NCBI RefSeq assembly: GCF_015207005.2
Contig: NZ_JADEXS020000002.1
Coordinates: 62,001 to 126,000 of the forward strand
Direction of reading: 5' to 3'
DNA from: Desmonostoc muscorum LEGE 12446
GTDB taxonomy: Bacteria; Cyanobacteriota; Cyanobacteriia; Cyanobacteriales; Nostocaceae
Length of the DNA stretch: 64,000 nucleotides
In this document: piece by piece, positions 45,611 to 53,865 of the stretch
Layout: each line of letters starts with the position of its first letter
Position numbering within the stretch: the first letter of the stretch is position 1
Notes under the pieces: generated by a model
What the model was told of the DNA's origin: nothing
Databases searched by the model: none
Seen by the model: only the letters and a program-made list of their open reading frames with translations
Translations under genes and position numbers: made by a program

Positions 45611-45809
45611 AAAGAATTCAGGAGCGGAGCCAGATACTCCGAAAGCTACGATTAGAATAAAGGCTTACCTGAGAGCGGTTAAATGGGATATCTCACTAAA
45701 GTTCCGTATGTCTCACAGAGTAAAAGCATCTGATTCAAAACTTCACATCCTTTATTTTCTGCTATCGCAGTCACCTTTCTAACAATGACGCAACCAGAAA
45801 TAAATTATC

Positions 45810-47264
45810 ATGACTCAAACAGCACACAAACAAAGGGTAAAGCCTGCCAATCAGACAAAAGAAACAAGTGTAGCTACTCCTAAAGCCGAAAATGAAGTAT
45901 CAGCAAATATCCCAGAAATATCTACAGGTAAAAAGAAAAAACCTACATCTCTAGATGCTGATACTTCAACTGAACCTATCTCAAATAAGCGTACTAATAA
46001 ACGTTCTGCCAAATCAGAGTTAAACTCTCAACCACTTATAGAATCAGGAATGGAGGTAATCTGCTCACAAACTAAATTTCACGATGCACTCTCTTTAGTT
46101 AGTTGTGCTACCCCAGCTAAACCTACCCATCCGATTCTTGCTAATGCTCTAATCATTGCAGATGTCGAAACACAACAGATACATTTAACTGTTACTGATT
46201 TAGCATTAACAATTCAGGCAAGTTTTGAAGCCCAGGTATTGCTCAAGGGTGAAATTACTGTGCCAGTGGAAATGCTATTTGAGATAGTTAAGCATTGCCC
46301 TAATGGTAATATTAGCCTCAGTAGTCAGACTCAGATTATACAGCTTATTGATGAGGATAAGCAAACAAAAATCTGCTCTCTCAGTTTATCTGATGCTGAT
46401 GGAAAATATGAAATTAGAGGCATTAGTGCTGAAGACTTTCCACCTAGTTCTACAATTGATGCTACTCCCATTCCTCTGCCAACAACAGTTTTAAAAGATG
46501 GTTTGAAAGGTGTGATTTATGCTGTCAGCACTGATGAAAATAAATATATTTTGACCGGAGTTCATATCCAACTTGCACAGGAGAAGTTAAAGTTTATTGG
46601 TACTGATGGGCATCGAGTCGCAACCACTGAACTTTCAACTCAAGGAATTGGTAGAAAACCGCGTAAACAAGTAGAATCTGAAGAGATAATCCAATTTACT
46701 ATTCCCGGTCGAGTCCTCAAGGAACTAGCGCGTAACTTGGATGATTCTGTCGAATTCATTAATTTGTTGTATGATGCCCAAAATAATCGCTTGGGTTTTG
46801 CTTGGCAAGATATTATCCTCAGATGTCAATGTCTAGAAGGAACTTACCCTGACTGCGAACAGCTATTGGCAAGATTTAGCTTTGACCGAGAAGTAATCCT
46901 AGAAAAAGCATTCTTAGTCAAAGCACTGGAACGGTTAGCTGTGTTAACAGATAAAAAAGAGAAAGGTATTTACTTACAATTTGATGGAAGTTTGCAGCAG
47001 CTACGATTATCAATTGAACGGGAGTTTGGCAAAGGCGATCAGGTTATTGCTGCTCATCTACCATCAGAAATGTCATTGAATATTCAGTTTAACCTCAAGT
47101 ATTTAGTAGAAGCAGCTAAGGCAATTCCTAGTTCCGCTATCAAAATGCACTTGCAACAATCAGATCATCCTGCCATGTTGGTTCCTTATGGAGATAGACC
47201 AAATCCAGAACTGCAAATGGAAATGCGTCAATTCTTACTGCCACTGTACACTCTAAATGCTTAA
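45810..47264 (+). CDS. dnaN: DNA polymerase III beta subunit (sliding clamp), plasmid copy with N-terminal extension
   Basis: 484 residues from ATG 45810. A basic, low-complexity tail of 80 residues is followed by a complete clamp (MEVICSQTKFHDALSLV from Met81, also a possible start at 46050). The clamp part has three repeats: PTHPILANALIIA..LTVTDLALTIQ, then KFIGTDGHRVATTELS, and the last domain ending in NPELQMEMRQFLLPLYTLNA. MLVPYGD near the end is a shortened form of the usual MPMRI-type terminus. The clamp holds polymerase on DNA. Chromosomal clamps are about 370-390 residues, so the tail is extra. DnaX and HolA genes lie downstream. Confidence 0.9.
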   Translation: MTQTAHKQRVKPANQTKETSVATPKAENEVSANIPEISTGKKKKPTSLDADTSTEPISNKRTNKRSAKSELNSQPLIESGMEVICSQTKFHDALSLVSCATPAKPTHPILANALIIADVETQQIHLTVTDLALTIQASFEAQVLLKGEITVPVEMLFEIVKHCPNGNISLSSQTQIIQLIDEDKQTKICSLSLSDADGKYEIRGISAEDFPPSSTIDATPIPLPTTVLKDGLKGVIYAVSTDENKYILTGVHIQLAQEKLKFIGTDGHRVATTELSTQGIGRKPRKQVESEEIIQFTIPGRVLKELARNLDDSVEFINLLYDAQNNRLGFAWQDIILRCQCLEGTYPDCEQLLARFSFDREVILEKAFLVKALERLAVLTDKKEKGIYLQFDGSLQQLRLSIEREFGKGDQVIAAHLPSEMSLNIQFNLKYLVEAAKAIPSSAIKMHLQQSDHPAMLVPYGDRPNPELQMEMRQFLLPLYTLNA

Positions 47265-47584
47265 TAAATGTTAATCGGAATCTTGAAGTTTTGTAGGATG
47301 TTTTGGATACGAGTGGTGTTTATTTTAGACGGGGATTTGAGGAACTCTGGACAAAACTGACAATATGAACGAAAATTCTCGATTTTGACAAATAGAAACT
47401 GTGCATTTTGGCGGTATATATCCGACTATTTGCCGCCAAAATGCCAAATTTATCCAGTTTTATCAAAAAAAAAGGAAGCAAAGCAGGGTGCAAGAAGGAA
47501 AGAGAGAAAAGTATGTTTTAGAATCTAATTGTTACCCAATATAGTAAACACTTTACAATTAGAGTATTACTCAATAGTTCCACC
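47265..47584. other. Gap between clamp and XisH genes, with a 12-bp hairpin
   Basis: No gene is seen. GCATTTTGGCGG at 47403-47414 pairs exactly with CCGCCAAAATGC at 47433-47444 over an 18-base loop. A run of A bases (47466-47474) follows. The xisHI promoter must lie here or just beyond, since the two genes start at 47585. Confidence 0.5.
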
Positions 47585-48001
47585 ATGCCAGCAAAAGACA
47601 TATACCATAATGAAGTCAAGAACGCATTGATAAAAGACGGTTGGACTATCACAGATGATCCTTACTTTATCAAATATGAGGATGCTGAACTCTACGCTGA
47701 CCTAGCAGCAGAAAAACCGATCGCCGCAGAACGCCAGGGACAGAAGATTGTTGTAGAAATCAAGAGCTTTGTGGGCAAATCGCTGATGTATGATTTTCAT
47801 AATGCCCTGGGACAATACATAGTCTATCGGAAACTCATTCAACTTACTGAGCCAGAATATAAACTTTATTTAGCTGTTGATGATGTTGTCTATGAGAACT
47901 TTTTTCAACGTAAATCTGTACAAGCAGTCATCAATGAAAATAACCTGCTGTTAATAGTTGTAAATACAGAAAAGGAGGAAATTCGGCAATGGATAAGCTA
48001 G
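47585..48001 (+). CDS. xisH: XisH family protein
   Basis: 138 residues starting MPAKDIYHNEVKNALIKDGWTI, the family hallmark. AAEKPIAAERQGQKIVVEIKSFVGKSLMYDFHNALGQYIVYR contains E-x-K in VVEIKSF, an endonuclease-like (PD-D/ExK) core. XisH was first described with XisI as needed for fdxN element excision in Anabaena heterocysts, and the pair is widespread in cyanobacteria. The stop overlaps the xisI start by 13 bp. Whether it controls recombination here, or acts as a toxin-like or defence pair, is unknown. No excision element or xisF gene is visible in the window. Confidence 0.93.
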   Translation: MPAKDIYHNEVKNALIKDGWTITDDPYFIKYEDAELYADLAAEKPIAAERQGQKIVVEIKSFVGKSLMYDFHNALGQYIVYRKLIQLTEPEYKLYLAVDDVVYENFFQRKSVQAVINENNLLLIVVNTEKEEIRQWIS

Positions 48002-48342
48002 AACAATACCGCAATACTATCAAGAAGATATTGACTGATTATTACGAAACTACTAATACTCAAGTTATAAAAGATACGGGAGTTGAAGTAAGCGATCGCT
48101 TGGCTTTTGATGAAACAAGAGATCAATATCTTTGGTTTAGGTTTGGCTGGGATGACAAAAAGCAAATACAGTATATTATCATCTATCTCTGCATTAAAAA
48201 CGGCAAAGTTTGGGTGGAAGAAGATGCAACTAATTTATGCGTTGTTGATGATTTGCTATCAGCCGGAATACCCCAAGCCGATATTGTTTTGGGTTTCCAT
48301 CATCCCAGTAAACGAGGTTTAACAGAATTCGCTACTGCTTAA
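47989..48342 (+). CDS. xisI: XisI family protein
   Basis: 117 residues: MDKLEQYRNTIKKILTDYYE, then DTGVEVSDRLAFDETRDQYLWFRFGWD and the end ADIVLGFHHPSKRGLTEFATA, all typical of XisI. It overlaps xisH, as in almost all cyanobacterial copies, and is thought to act as its partner. A GGAGG motif follows directly after its stop and seems incidental. The genes sit inside a run of replication genes, perhaps as a selfish or stabilising pair; that is inference. Confidence 0.93.
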   Translation: MDKLEQYRNTIKKILTDYYETTNTQVIKDTGVEVSDRLAFDETRDQYLWFRFGWDDKKQIQYIIIYLCIKNGKVWVEEDATNLCVVDDLLSAGIPQADIVLGFHHPSKRGLTEFATA

Positions 48343-48575
48343 GGAGGCAGGTAAAAAAGGGAAAATTAGCGTTCTATGGGGCAAGAATATGAATTCTAAA
48401 ATGGCTATAGCTCGGTTGTAAATTCCATAAACTTCTCCACCTGTTTCAACGTTTAAATAATTAGGTGTACTCAACTTCTGGTATCGGTAAATCTTACTGT
48501 AATTGAGCAAATCAGCCTACTTTGGATTCAAAATTACACCCCCTTAACAGGGGTAAGGGCGACAAATTAAGGTTA

Positions 48576-50078
48576 ATGAATCCTATGTCTACAGTCGCCC
48601 TACATCAAAAATATCGACCCCAGACAATAGCCGAATTAGTTGGACAGCCCTACATCAAAACTGCTCTGACTAATGCTGTCAAATACCTGCAAATTGCACC
48701 CGCTTATTTATTCACAGGTTCTAGAGGCACAGGTAAAACCTCAACTGCTCGGATATTTGCTAAATCCCTCAATTGCCTCAACACTAAAAAACCAACTGAC
48801 CAACCTTGTGGTATTTGTCAATCCTGCCGTTCAATTGAAACCAGTAATAGCCTAGATGTCAGTGAAATTGATGCTGCTTCTAATAATGGTGTAGATGATG
48901 CCCGTGCTTTAATTGAGCGCAGTACCTTAGCACCTGTTGCAGGACGTTACCGAATTTTTATTCTAGATGAGTGCCATTGTCTAACCGGTAACGCCTTCAA
49001 TGCCTTACTTAAGTGTATTGAAGAACCACCACCTCATGTTGTTTTCATTCTCTGCACAACAGAACTGCACAAGGTATTACCTACTATTGTCAGCCGTTGT
49101 CAAGTGTTTAATTTCCGCACTTTGTCTGTTCAGGCAATTGTGCAGCACCTCGGTATTGTAGCAGATGCAGAATCTATTTCTATTGATGATGAGGCACTAA
49201 CAGCGATCGCACGACTCAGCGATGGTGGATTGCGGGATGCACTGCAATTACTGGGTCAGGTGAGTCTTTTAGATGAAGATATCACTGCTAATCATGTCAT
49301 GGAAATCGCTGGTGGTGTGACCCAAACAGAATTAATGTCAATTTTACAGGCAATATCCACGAACAACACCTTTAACTTGCTGCAAGTAGCAAGACTTCTA
49401 GTCGACTCTGGTAAAACACCCAAATTGATTCTCTCTAATTTACTGCAAACATACCGAGATTTACTGATTATCAAGTCTGCACCCAAAGAGCAATCCCTGC
49501 TAACTGGTTGTGTTAGCTATGCTCAACTCAAGGCTTTAGCAAATCACTGGAATTTCGAGACGCTTAACTTGTCCCTAGCAGAGTTACAAAAAGCAGAAAA
49601 CTATCTTCGGTACACAGTAAATGCTGCTGTGTGGCTAGAAGTTTGCTTACTGAACCTGATACCCAGTTTATTGCCTTTGCCTGTCAGTGCAACCAAGACG
49701 CTAACTGCCAAACCTGTCAATGACGGCAAGTTGCTACCGACAGTTGGAGTATACACCACAAATAAGGTGACAGCTAAACCTATAGATGACAAATTGTTAC
49801 CAACAGTTGCAGCCAATACCGCTAACCTGGCTCAAATTTGGCAGCAGGTGATGGATACAGCTAAACCCAGCAATCAAAAGCTGTTGGCTCATGCAAATCT
49901 CGTTAAATTGCAAGGTGACAAGGCAATTTTAGAGGTTACACCAGCTTACCTGAATAAGTTTGAAAGTAGTAAAGAGGCGATCGCTAAAATGCTGCAACGA
50001 GCTACCCAAAGTCAACAACCAATAACTGTATTAATTAAAACTGCCGACCTCAATATTAATGGGAGGGTAAAAGCATGA
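48576..50078 (+). CDS. dnaX: DNA polymerase III clamp-loader subunit (DnaX, gamma/tau type), plasmid copy
   Basis: About 500 residues from ATG 48576 (MNPMSTVALHQKYRP) or 48585; a start at 48522 is less likely. Counting from 48585, the Walker A GSRGTGKT is at 45-52. Four zinc cysteines follow (CLNTKK...CGICQSC), then FILDECHCLTGNAFNALLKCIEEPP (Walker B with an unusual DECH) and the SRC motif TIVSRCQVFNFR with the arginine finger. The clamp-binding C-terminal domains are shorter than in chromosomal DnaX. The protein loads sliding clamps with delta. Its stop overlaps the HolA gene by four bases, so the two are made together. Confidence 0.92.
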   Translation: MNPMSTVALHQKYRPQTIAELVGQPYIKTALTNAVKYLQIAPAYLFTGSRGTGKTSTARIFAKSLNCLNTKKPTDQPCGICQSCRSIETSNSLDVSEIDAASNNGVDDARALIERSTLAPVAGRYRIFILDECHCLTGNAFNALLKCIEEPPPHVVFILCTTELHKVLPTIVSRCQVFNFRTLSVQAIVQHLGIVADAESISIDDEALTAIARLSDGGLRDALQLLGQVSLLDEDITANHVMEIAGGVTQTELMSILQAISTNNTFNLLQVARLLVDSGKTPKLILSNLLQTYRDLLIIKSAPKEQSLLTGCVSYAQLKALANHWNFETLNLSLAELQKAENYLRYTVNAAVWLEVCLLNLIPSLLPLPVSATKTLTAKPVNDGKLLPTVGVYTTNKVTAKPIDDKLLPTVAANTANLAQIWQQVMDTAKPSNQKLLAHANLVKLQGDKAILEVTPAYLNKFESSKEAIAKMLQRATQSQQPITVLIKTADLNINGRVKA

Positions 50079-51037
50079 TTGTCTTGCTGACAGGTGACGA
50101 CCAACACGCCATCCAGGAACAGCTAAACCAATACAAAGCAGAGATTGATGCTCAATGGCTCACACTTTGCTATCACCGATTTCCAGCCGATCGCCTTGAC
50201 CAAGCTATCAGTGTAGCTCGCACTCGTTCCCTGACAGGTGGTAAAAAACTGGTAATTGTGGAAAATTGCCACCTCAAGCAGTGGGGTGATACTGAGTTGT
50301 CAACCTTGCAGCAGCTTGTTCAAGTGCCTGAATTCACAATTTTGGTGTTTGTCGCCACCAATGTAGATAAGCGCCTGAAGATTTACAAACATATTGTCAA
50401 GTATGCCAAGTTGTTTGAGTTTCCATTAATACCACCTTGGCGTACTGATTTGATTGAAAAGGCGATCGCTATTCAAGCTAAAAAAATCAAGCTGGTGCTG
50501 TCAAAGAATGCGGTGGAATATCTAGCAGAAGCAATTGGTAACGATATGACTCGTGCAGCCACAGAGTTACGCAAACTGTATATCTATGGTAAGGGCAGAC
50601 AACTTGAACTTGCAGAAGTAAAAGAGTTAGTGCCATGTCAGACTCAGAATAGCCTACAACTGGCATCTGCTATTCGCCAAGGAGAAAGCAATCAAGTTTT
50701 GCACCTGCTGGATGATTTACTGTCACGCTCTGAACCATTAATGGTGATTGTTGCTACTCTCCTAACGCAGTTTAGAACTTGGCTGTGGGTTAAGTCAGCG
50801 ATCGTTTCTGGGGTTAAGAAAGATAGTGAATTAGCTCAACTGTGCAGTATCAGCAATCCTAATCGCATTTACTATTTGCGTCAGGAGGTAGCAAATACAA
50901 GCATCAATGCTTTAGCTAAGGCAGTAACTATGATGCTGGATTTGGAGATGTCTATTAAGACAGGTGCTGAAGCGAAGAATTTATTACCGACAATTCTTAG
51001 TCTTAGTAGTAAATTCAAGCTAACTCCAACAATGTAA
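50075..51037 (+). CDS. holA: DNA polymerase III delta subunit (HolA), plasmid copy
   Basis: 320 residues. The N-terminus MIVLLTGDDQHAIQEQLNQY is the usual HolA start (GDD...I), followed by LTGGKKLVIVENC, ILVFVATNVDKRLKIYKHI and GNDMTRAATELRKLYIYG, which matches the DNA_pol3_delta family. The late DLEMSIKTGAEAKNLLPTIL segment is also typical. Delta opens the clamp. It overlaps dnaX (ATGA) and lies downstream of dnaN, so the plasmid carries a nearly complete loader set; no delta-prime gene is seen, and the host protein may serve. Confidence 0.9.
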   Translation: MIVLLTGDDQHAIQEQLNQYKAEIDAQWLTLCYHRFPADRLDQAISVARTRSLTGGKKLVIVENCHLKQWGDTELSTLQQLVQVPEFTILVFVATNVDKRLKIYKHIVKYAKLFEFPLIPPWRTDLIEKAIAIQAKKIKLVLSKNAVEYLAEAIGNDMTRAATELRKLYIYGKGRQLELAEVKELVPCQTQNSLQLASAIRQGESNQVLHLLDDLLSRSEPLMVIVATLLTQFRTWLWVKSAIVSGVKKDSELAQLCSISNPNRIYYLRQEVANTSINALAKAVTMMLDLEMSIKTGAEAKNLLPTILSLSSKFKLTPTM

Positions 51038-51264
51038 ACTTAATTGATAATTTGGGATTTTATATTGAATTAAAATGTACTATCAATTTAAAATCTCAAA
51101 TTAACTTTTTACTGGCATCTCAAAAAACTCATAAGTGAAACAGAAAATACTCTAATACAAGTCGTCATCAACCGACTGTTAACCAAGGAGATAAAGCTAG
51201 TCAGCAGAACTGAAGCCATACTATAATTTTTGAAGAGAATATATTTGGCTGAATTTACAAAAAT

Positions 51265-53865
51265 ATGGGAATGGGTAAATTTGACGAATCGTTCCAGCGA
51301 AGAAATGAAGAAGCTATCAACATTGGCGAGGAAAACGCTAAATATATTCACAATGTAAGGAGTTGGTGCAAGCATTTCCGTGTAGAGATGAAGTCTGCTG
51401 GTCTTCTTGCAAAAATGTCAGGTTTACCAATTGGTAGTCATGCGATTTCATGTCAGTATTCCGAGAGTTGGACAGAATCGATGAATCTTCCTTGGATTAT
51501 TCCAGAGTTTATCGTTAAAAATTGTGCTGATTGTCAATATCATGAACCAAACGGCAACAAAGCCTGGGGTGAGGAAATAATCAAAAACCACCAGCAACAA
51601 TTACAGAAACACGAGCAAGCTAATCAAACACGCCAAGAGCAGCTAAAGAAACTTAGCGAGGAATTTCGGGAACTGCCGCGTGCAGCGAAGGAATCTTCTG
51701 AAATTGACGAGCGTCAAATCCTCACTTTTGTTGAAGAACTTTTTTCGGACGACAAGGTAAAGCAGCAAAGAAATTTAGATTTGTTGATCCAATCAGCACG
51801 GATTGGGGCTGACTTATTTCCAGCAGTCGCTATCGACATTTTGATTGACCAGTCGCTATCTGAAGAATTTGCTTCACATTGTTTACCAATTTGCGCTGAA
51901 CTTGCGGGTCGGCAAGAAGATTTGTCACCTCGACTAGAATCTATGGCGTTAACTGCCATTGAGCGGAACATCCATCCAGAATTAGCGGCAAAAATATTAT
52001 TTATTCTTGACCAAAAAATTAGTTATCCTTTAGAACCTAACATTATTGAGAATCTGATAATCAACCAAAGGCACTTTCAACCCCTTGGTAGTTGGTACGA
52101 ACAAGCTCCGTCATATCCAAATACTACAGAGGTTCTACTGCGTTGCTACGATGCAAATCCCTCAAGTATAATTATCCCATTGAGGTCGCTTCTGTTGTGG
52201 GATAACAGCTATGTTCGAGTCAATGCTTGCGGCGCACTAAAATTTTTGCAGGATGTCCAACCTCAAATTGGTATTGAATTATTATCAGAGCTAGTTGCAT
52301 CATTGGATTTATACGATGACCCTTGCGACGACACTGCCGATGCTAGTGCGAAGGAAGGAATTACTAAGGTATTCCGCTATGCCCCTATACAGGTTGACAA
52401 GTATCTTGTTTCACAAATGCCCAAAAAACGCCCAGCAGTTCAAGAAGAAATTATAAATATCTATCGTGAATTGTTTTGGAAAGCTAATAGAAACTGGCAG
52501 GAAAAACCTAAAAAATCAGATGTAGTGAAAATTGAAGTACAAATAGCAGTCAATCGATGTATAGAGTTTGTAAAAGATGAATCTCTCGACATCGATGTAA
52601 GACATGAAGTTGTTGAGGCACTAGAAATAGCCTGCTCTGAGTGTCCTCAAGCAGTAATATTTCATTTTGATTCATTACTCGGCTACTATGCACTTATTTG
52701 TATTCAAGAAAAACCGCCTGCTCCACCGCCACGGATTATTTTACCAGGAGATGAAAGTCATCATCCTCTGCTCATAACTTTGACAGAACAAAATCATTGT
52801 CAAACATGGGGATTTTTTAAACATAAATTACTTAATTGCATCAAAAATATTGCCGATTATGAACCAGTAAGTGTTGGAGAGGCGATTATAAATTGCTTTG
52901 AAAATATTGATACAAAAACACATGAAAAATTAAAGTCAGCACTAGTTACTTTGTTAGGTGAAGTTGGCAAAAGCTACTCGTTACAGCCACGAGTCTTACC
53001 AATAATTATGAAGGCACTGATGGACTTTGAGTCCCAGTTATTAAGGGCATCTGCCATCCATGCGGTAGAGGAAATGTATCGTTATTCCAAATCTGCTCCA
53101 CCAAAAAACATTTTAGATGTCCTTATTCTTCACCTGCACGACGACTATGTAATTGTCCACAAAGCGGCAATTCATGCTTTACGCTGGCAAGGACGTTGGT
53201 TGAATCAAAACCAAGCCATTGAAGCCCTAAATTTGATACTAGGTTGGCTTGGTACTTATAAAAATAAAAAAGACCTTTATTTTTTAGAAGAAATTTGCCG
53301 AACAATTATCTGGATATCTGACGAGTTTGCAGGTTTGAAGAACATCACAATTAGGTTTATATGTGATGTTCTTCCGACTAAGGAACGCCTTATCGATGAA
53401 AGAATTGTTAGAGAAATTATTCAGTATCTCAAGCCAGATGAGCCAGTTGCTGAATTTGCAGTATACCTGATTGCGTGGTGTTTAGCCAATTACAGTAGAG
53501 ACTACTATAACGGTTACGATGACTCTACCCGTGAAAAAATGTTCAATTGGCTGCACCAAATTCCCTACACTGTTTATATACGTATTAGGTCAAAATTACT
53601 TGAGTCTGCAAGGCAACTTGCAATAAAAGATGCTTGGGAAGCATCTCACTTTGCTAGTTTGTTTGCTCGATATGGTGATTATATGGCTGAAAAAGAGGTG
53701 CTTGATATTGCCGTAGAATCGCTAAATGGTGAGAAGCGTTATGAAAAGTTACAGAGAACAATAAGGCTTTTTGGGGAAATTGCCACTGCTAATATTAACC
53801 TTCAGAATGGCGATATTGCAGCAGCCGATGAGGTTATGTCGAAGATTGAGGAGATAAAAATTTGA
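51265..53865 (+). CDS. Large HEAT-like repeat protein coupled to a nuclease
   Basis: 866 residues, soluble. The first 105 residues form a distinct part with VKNCADCQYHEPNGN (Cys-x2-Cys-x2-His). A coiled coil follows (about 108-145), then a long series of helix pairs that look like HEAT repeats (for example LLLWDNSYVRVNACGALKFL, LLRASAIHAVEEMY and HDDYVIVHKAAIHALRWQG). No ATPase motif is seen. The stop (53863-53865) overlaps the start of the downstream PD-(D/E)xK gene, so the two form a tightly coupled pair. Repeat scaffolds that control a nuclease are common in defence systems. I know no named family for this one; that role is inference. Confidence 0.6.
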   Translation: MGMGKFDESFQRRNEEAINIGEENAKYIHNVRSWCKHFRVEMKSAGLLAKMSGLPIGSHAISCQYSESWTESMNLPWIIPEFIVKNCADCQYHEPNGNKAWGEEIIKNHQQQLQKHEQANQTRQEQLKKLSEEFRELPRAAKESSEIDERQILTFVEELFSDDKVKQQRNLDLLIQSARIGADLFPAVAIDILIDQSLSEEFASHCLPICAELAGRQEDLSPRLESMALTAIERNIHPELAAKILFILDQKISYPLEPNIIENLIINQRHFQPLGSWYEQAPSYPNTTEVLLRCYDANPSSIIIPLRSLLLWDNSYVRVNACGALKFLQDVQPQIGIELLSELVASLDLYDDPCDDTADASAKEGITKVFRYAPIQVDKYLVSQMPKKRPAVQEEIINIYRELFWKANRNWQEKPKKSDVVKIEVQIAVNRCIEFVKDESLDIDVRHEVVEALEIACSECPQAVIFHFDSLLGYYALICIQEKPPAPPPRIILPGDESHHPLLITLTEQNHCQTWGFFKHKLLNCIKNIADYEPVSVGEAIINCFENIDTKTHEKLKSALVTLLGEVGKSYSLQPRVLPIIMKALMDFESQLLRASAIHAVEEMYRYSKSAPPKNILDVLILHLHDDYVIVHKAAIHALRWQGRWLNQNQAIEALNLILGWLGTYKNKKDLYFLEEICRTIIWISDEFAGLKNITIRFICDVLPTKERLIDERIVREIIQYLKPDEPVAEFAVYLIAWCLANYSRDYYNGYDDSTREKMFNWLHQIPYTVYIRIRSKLLESARQLAIKDAWEASHFASLFARYGDYMAEKEVLDIAVESLNGEKRYEKLQRTIRLFGEIATANINLQNGDIAAADEVMSKIEEIKI

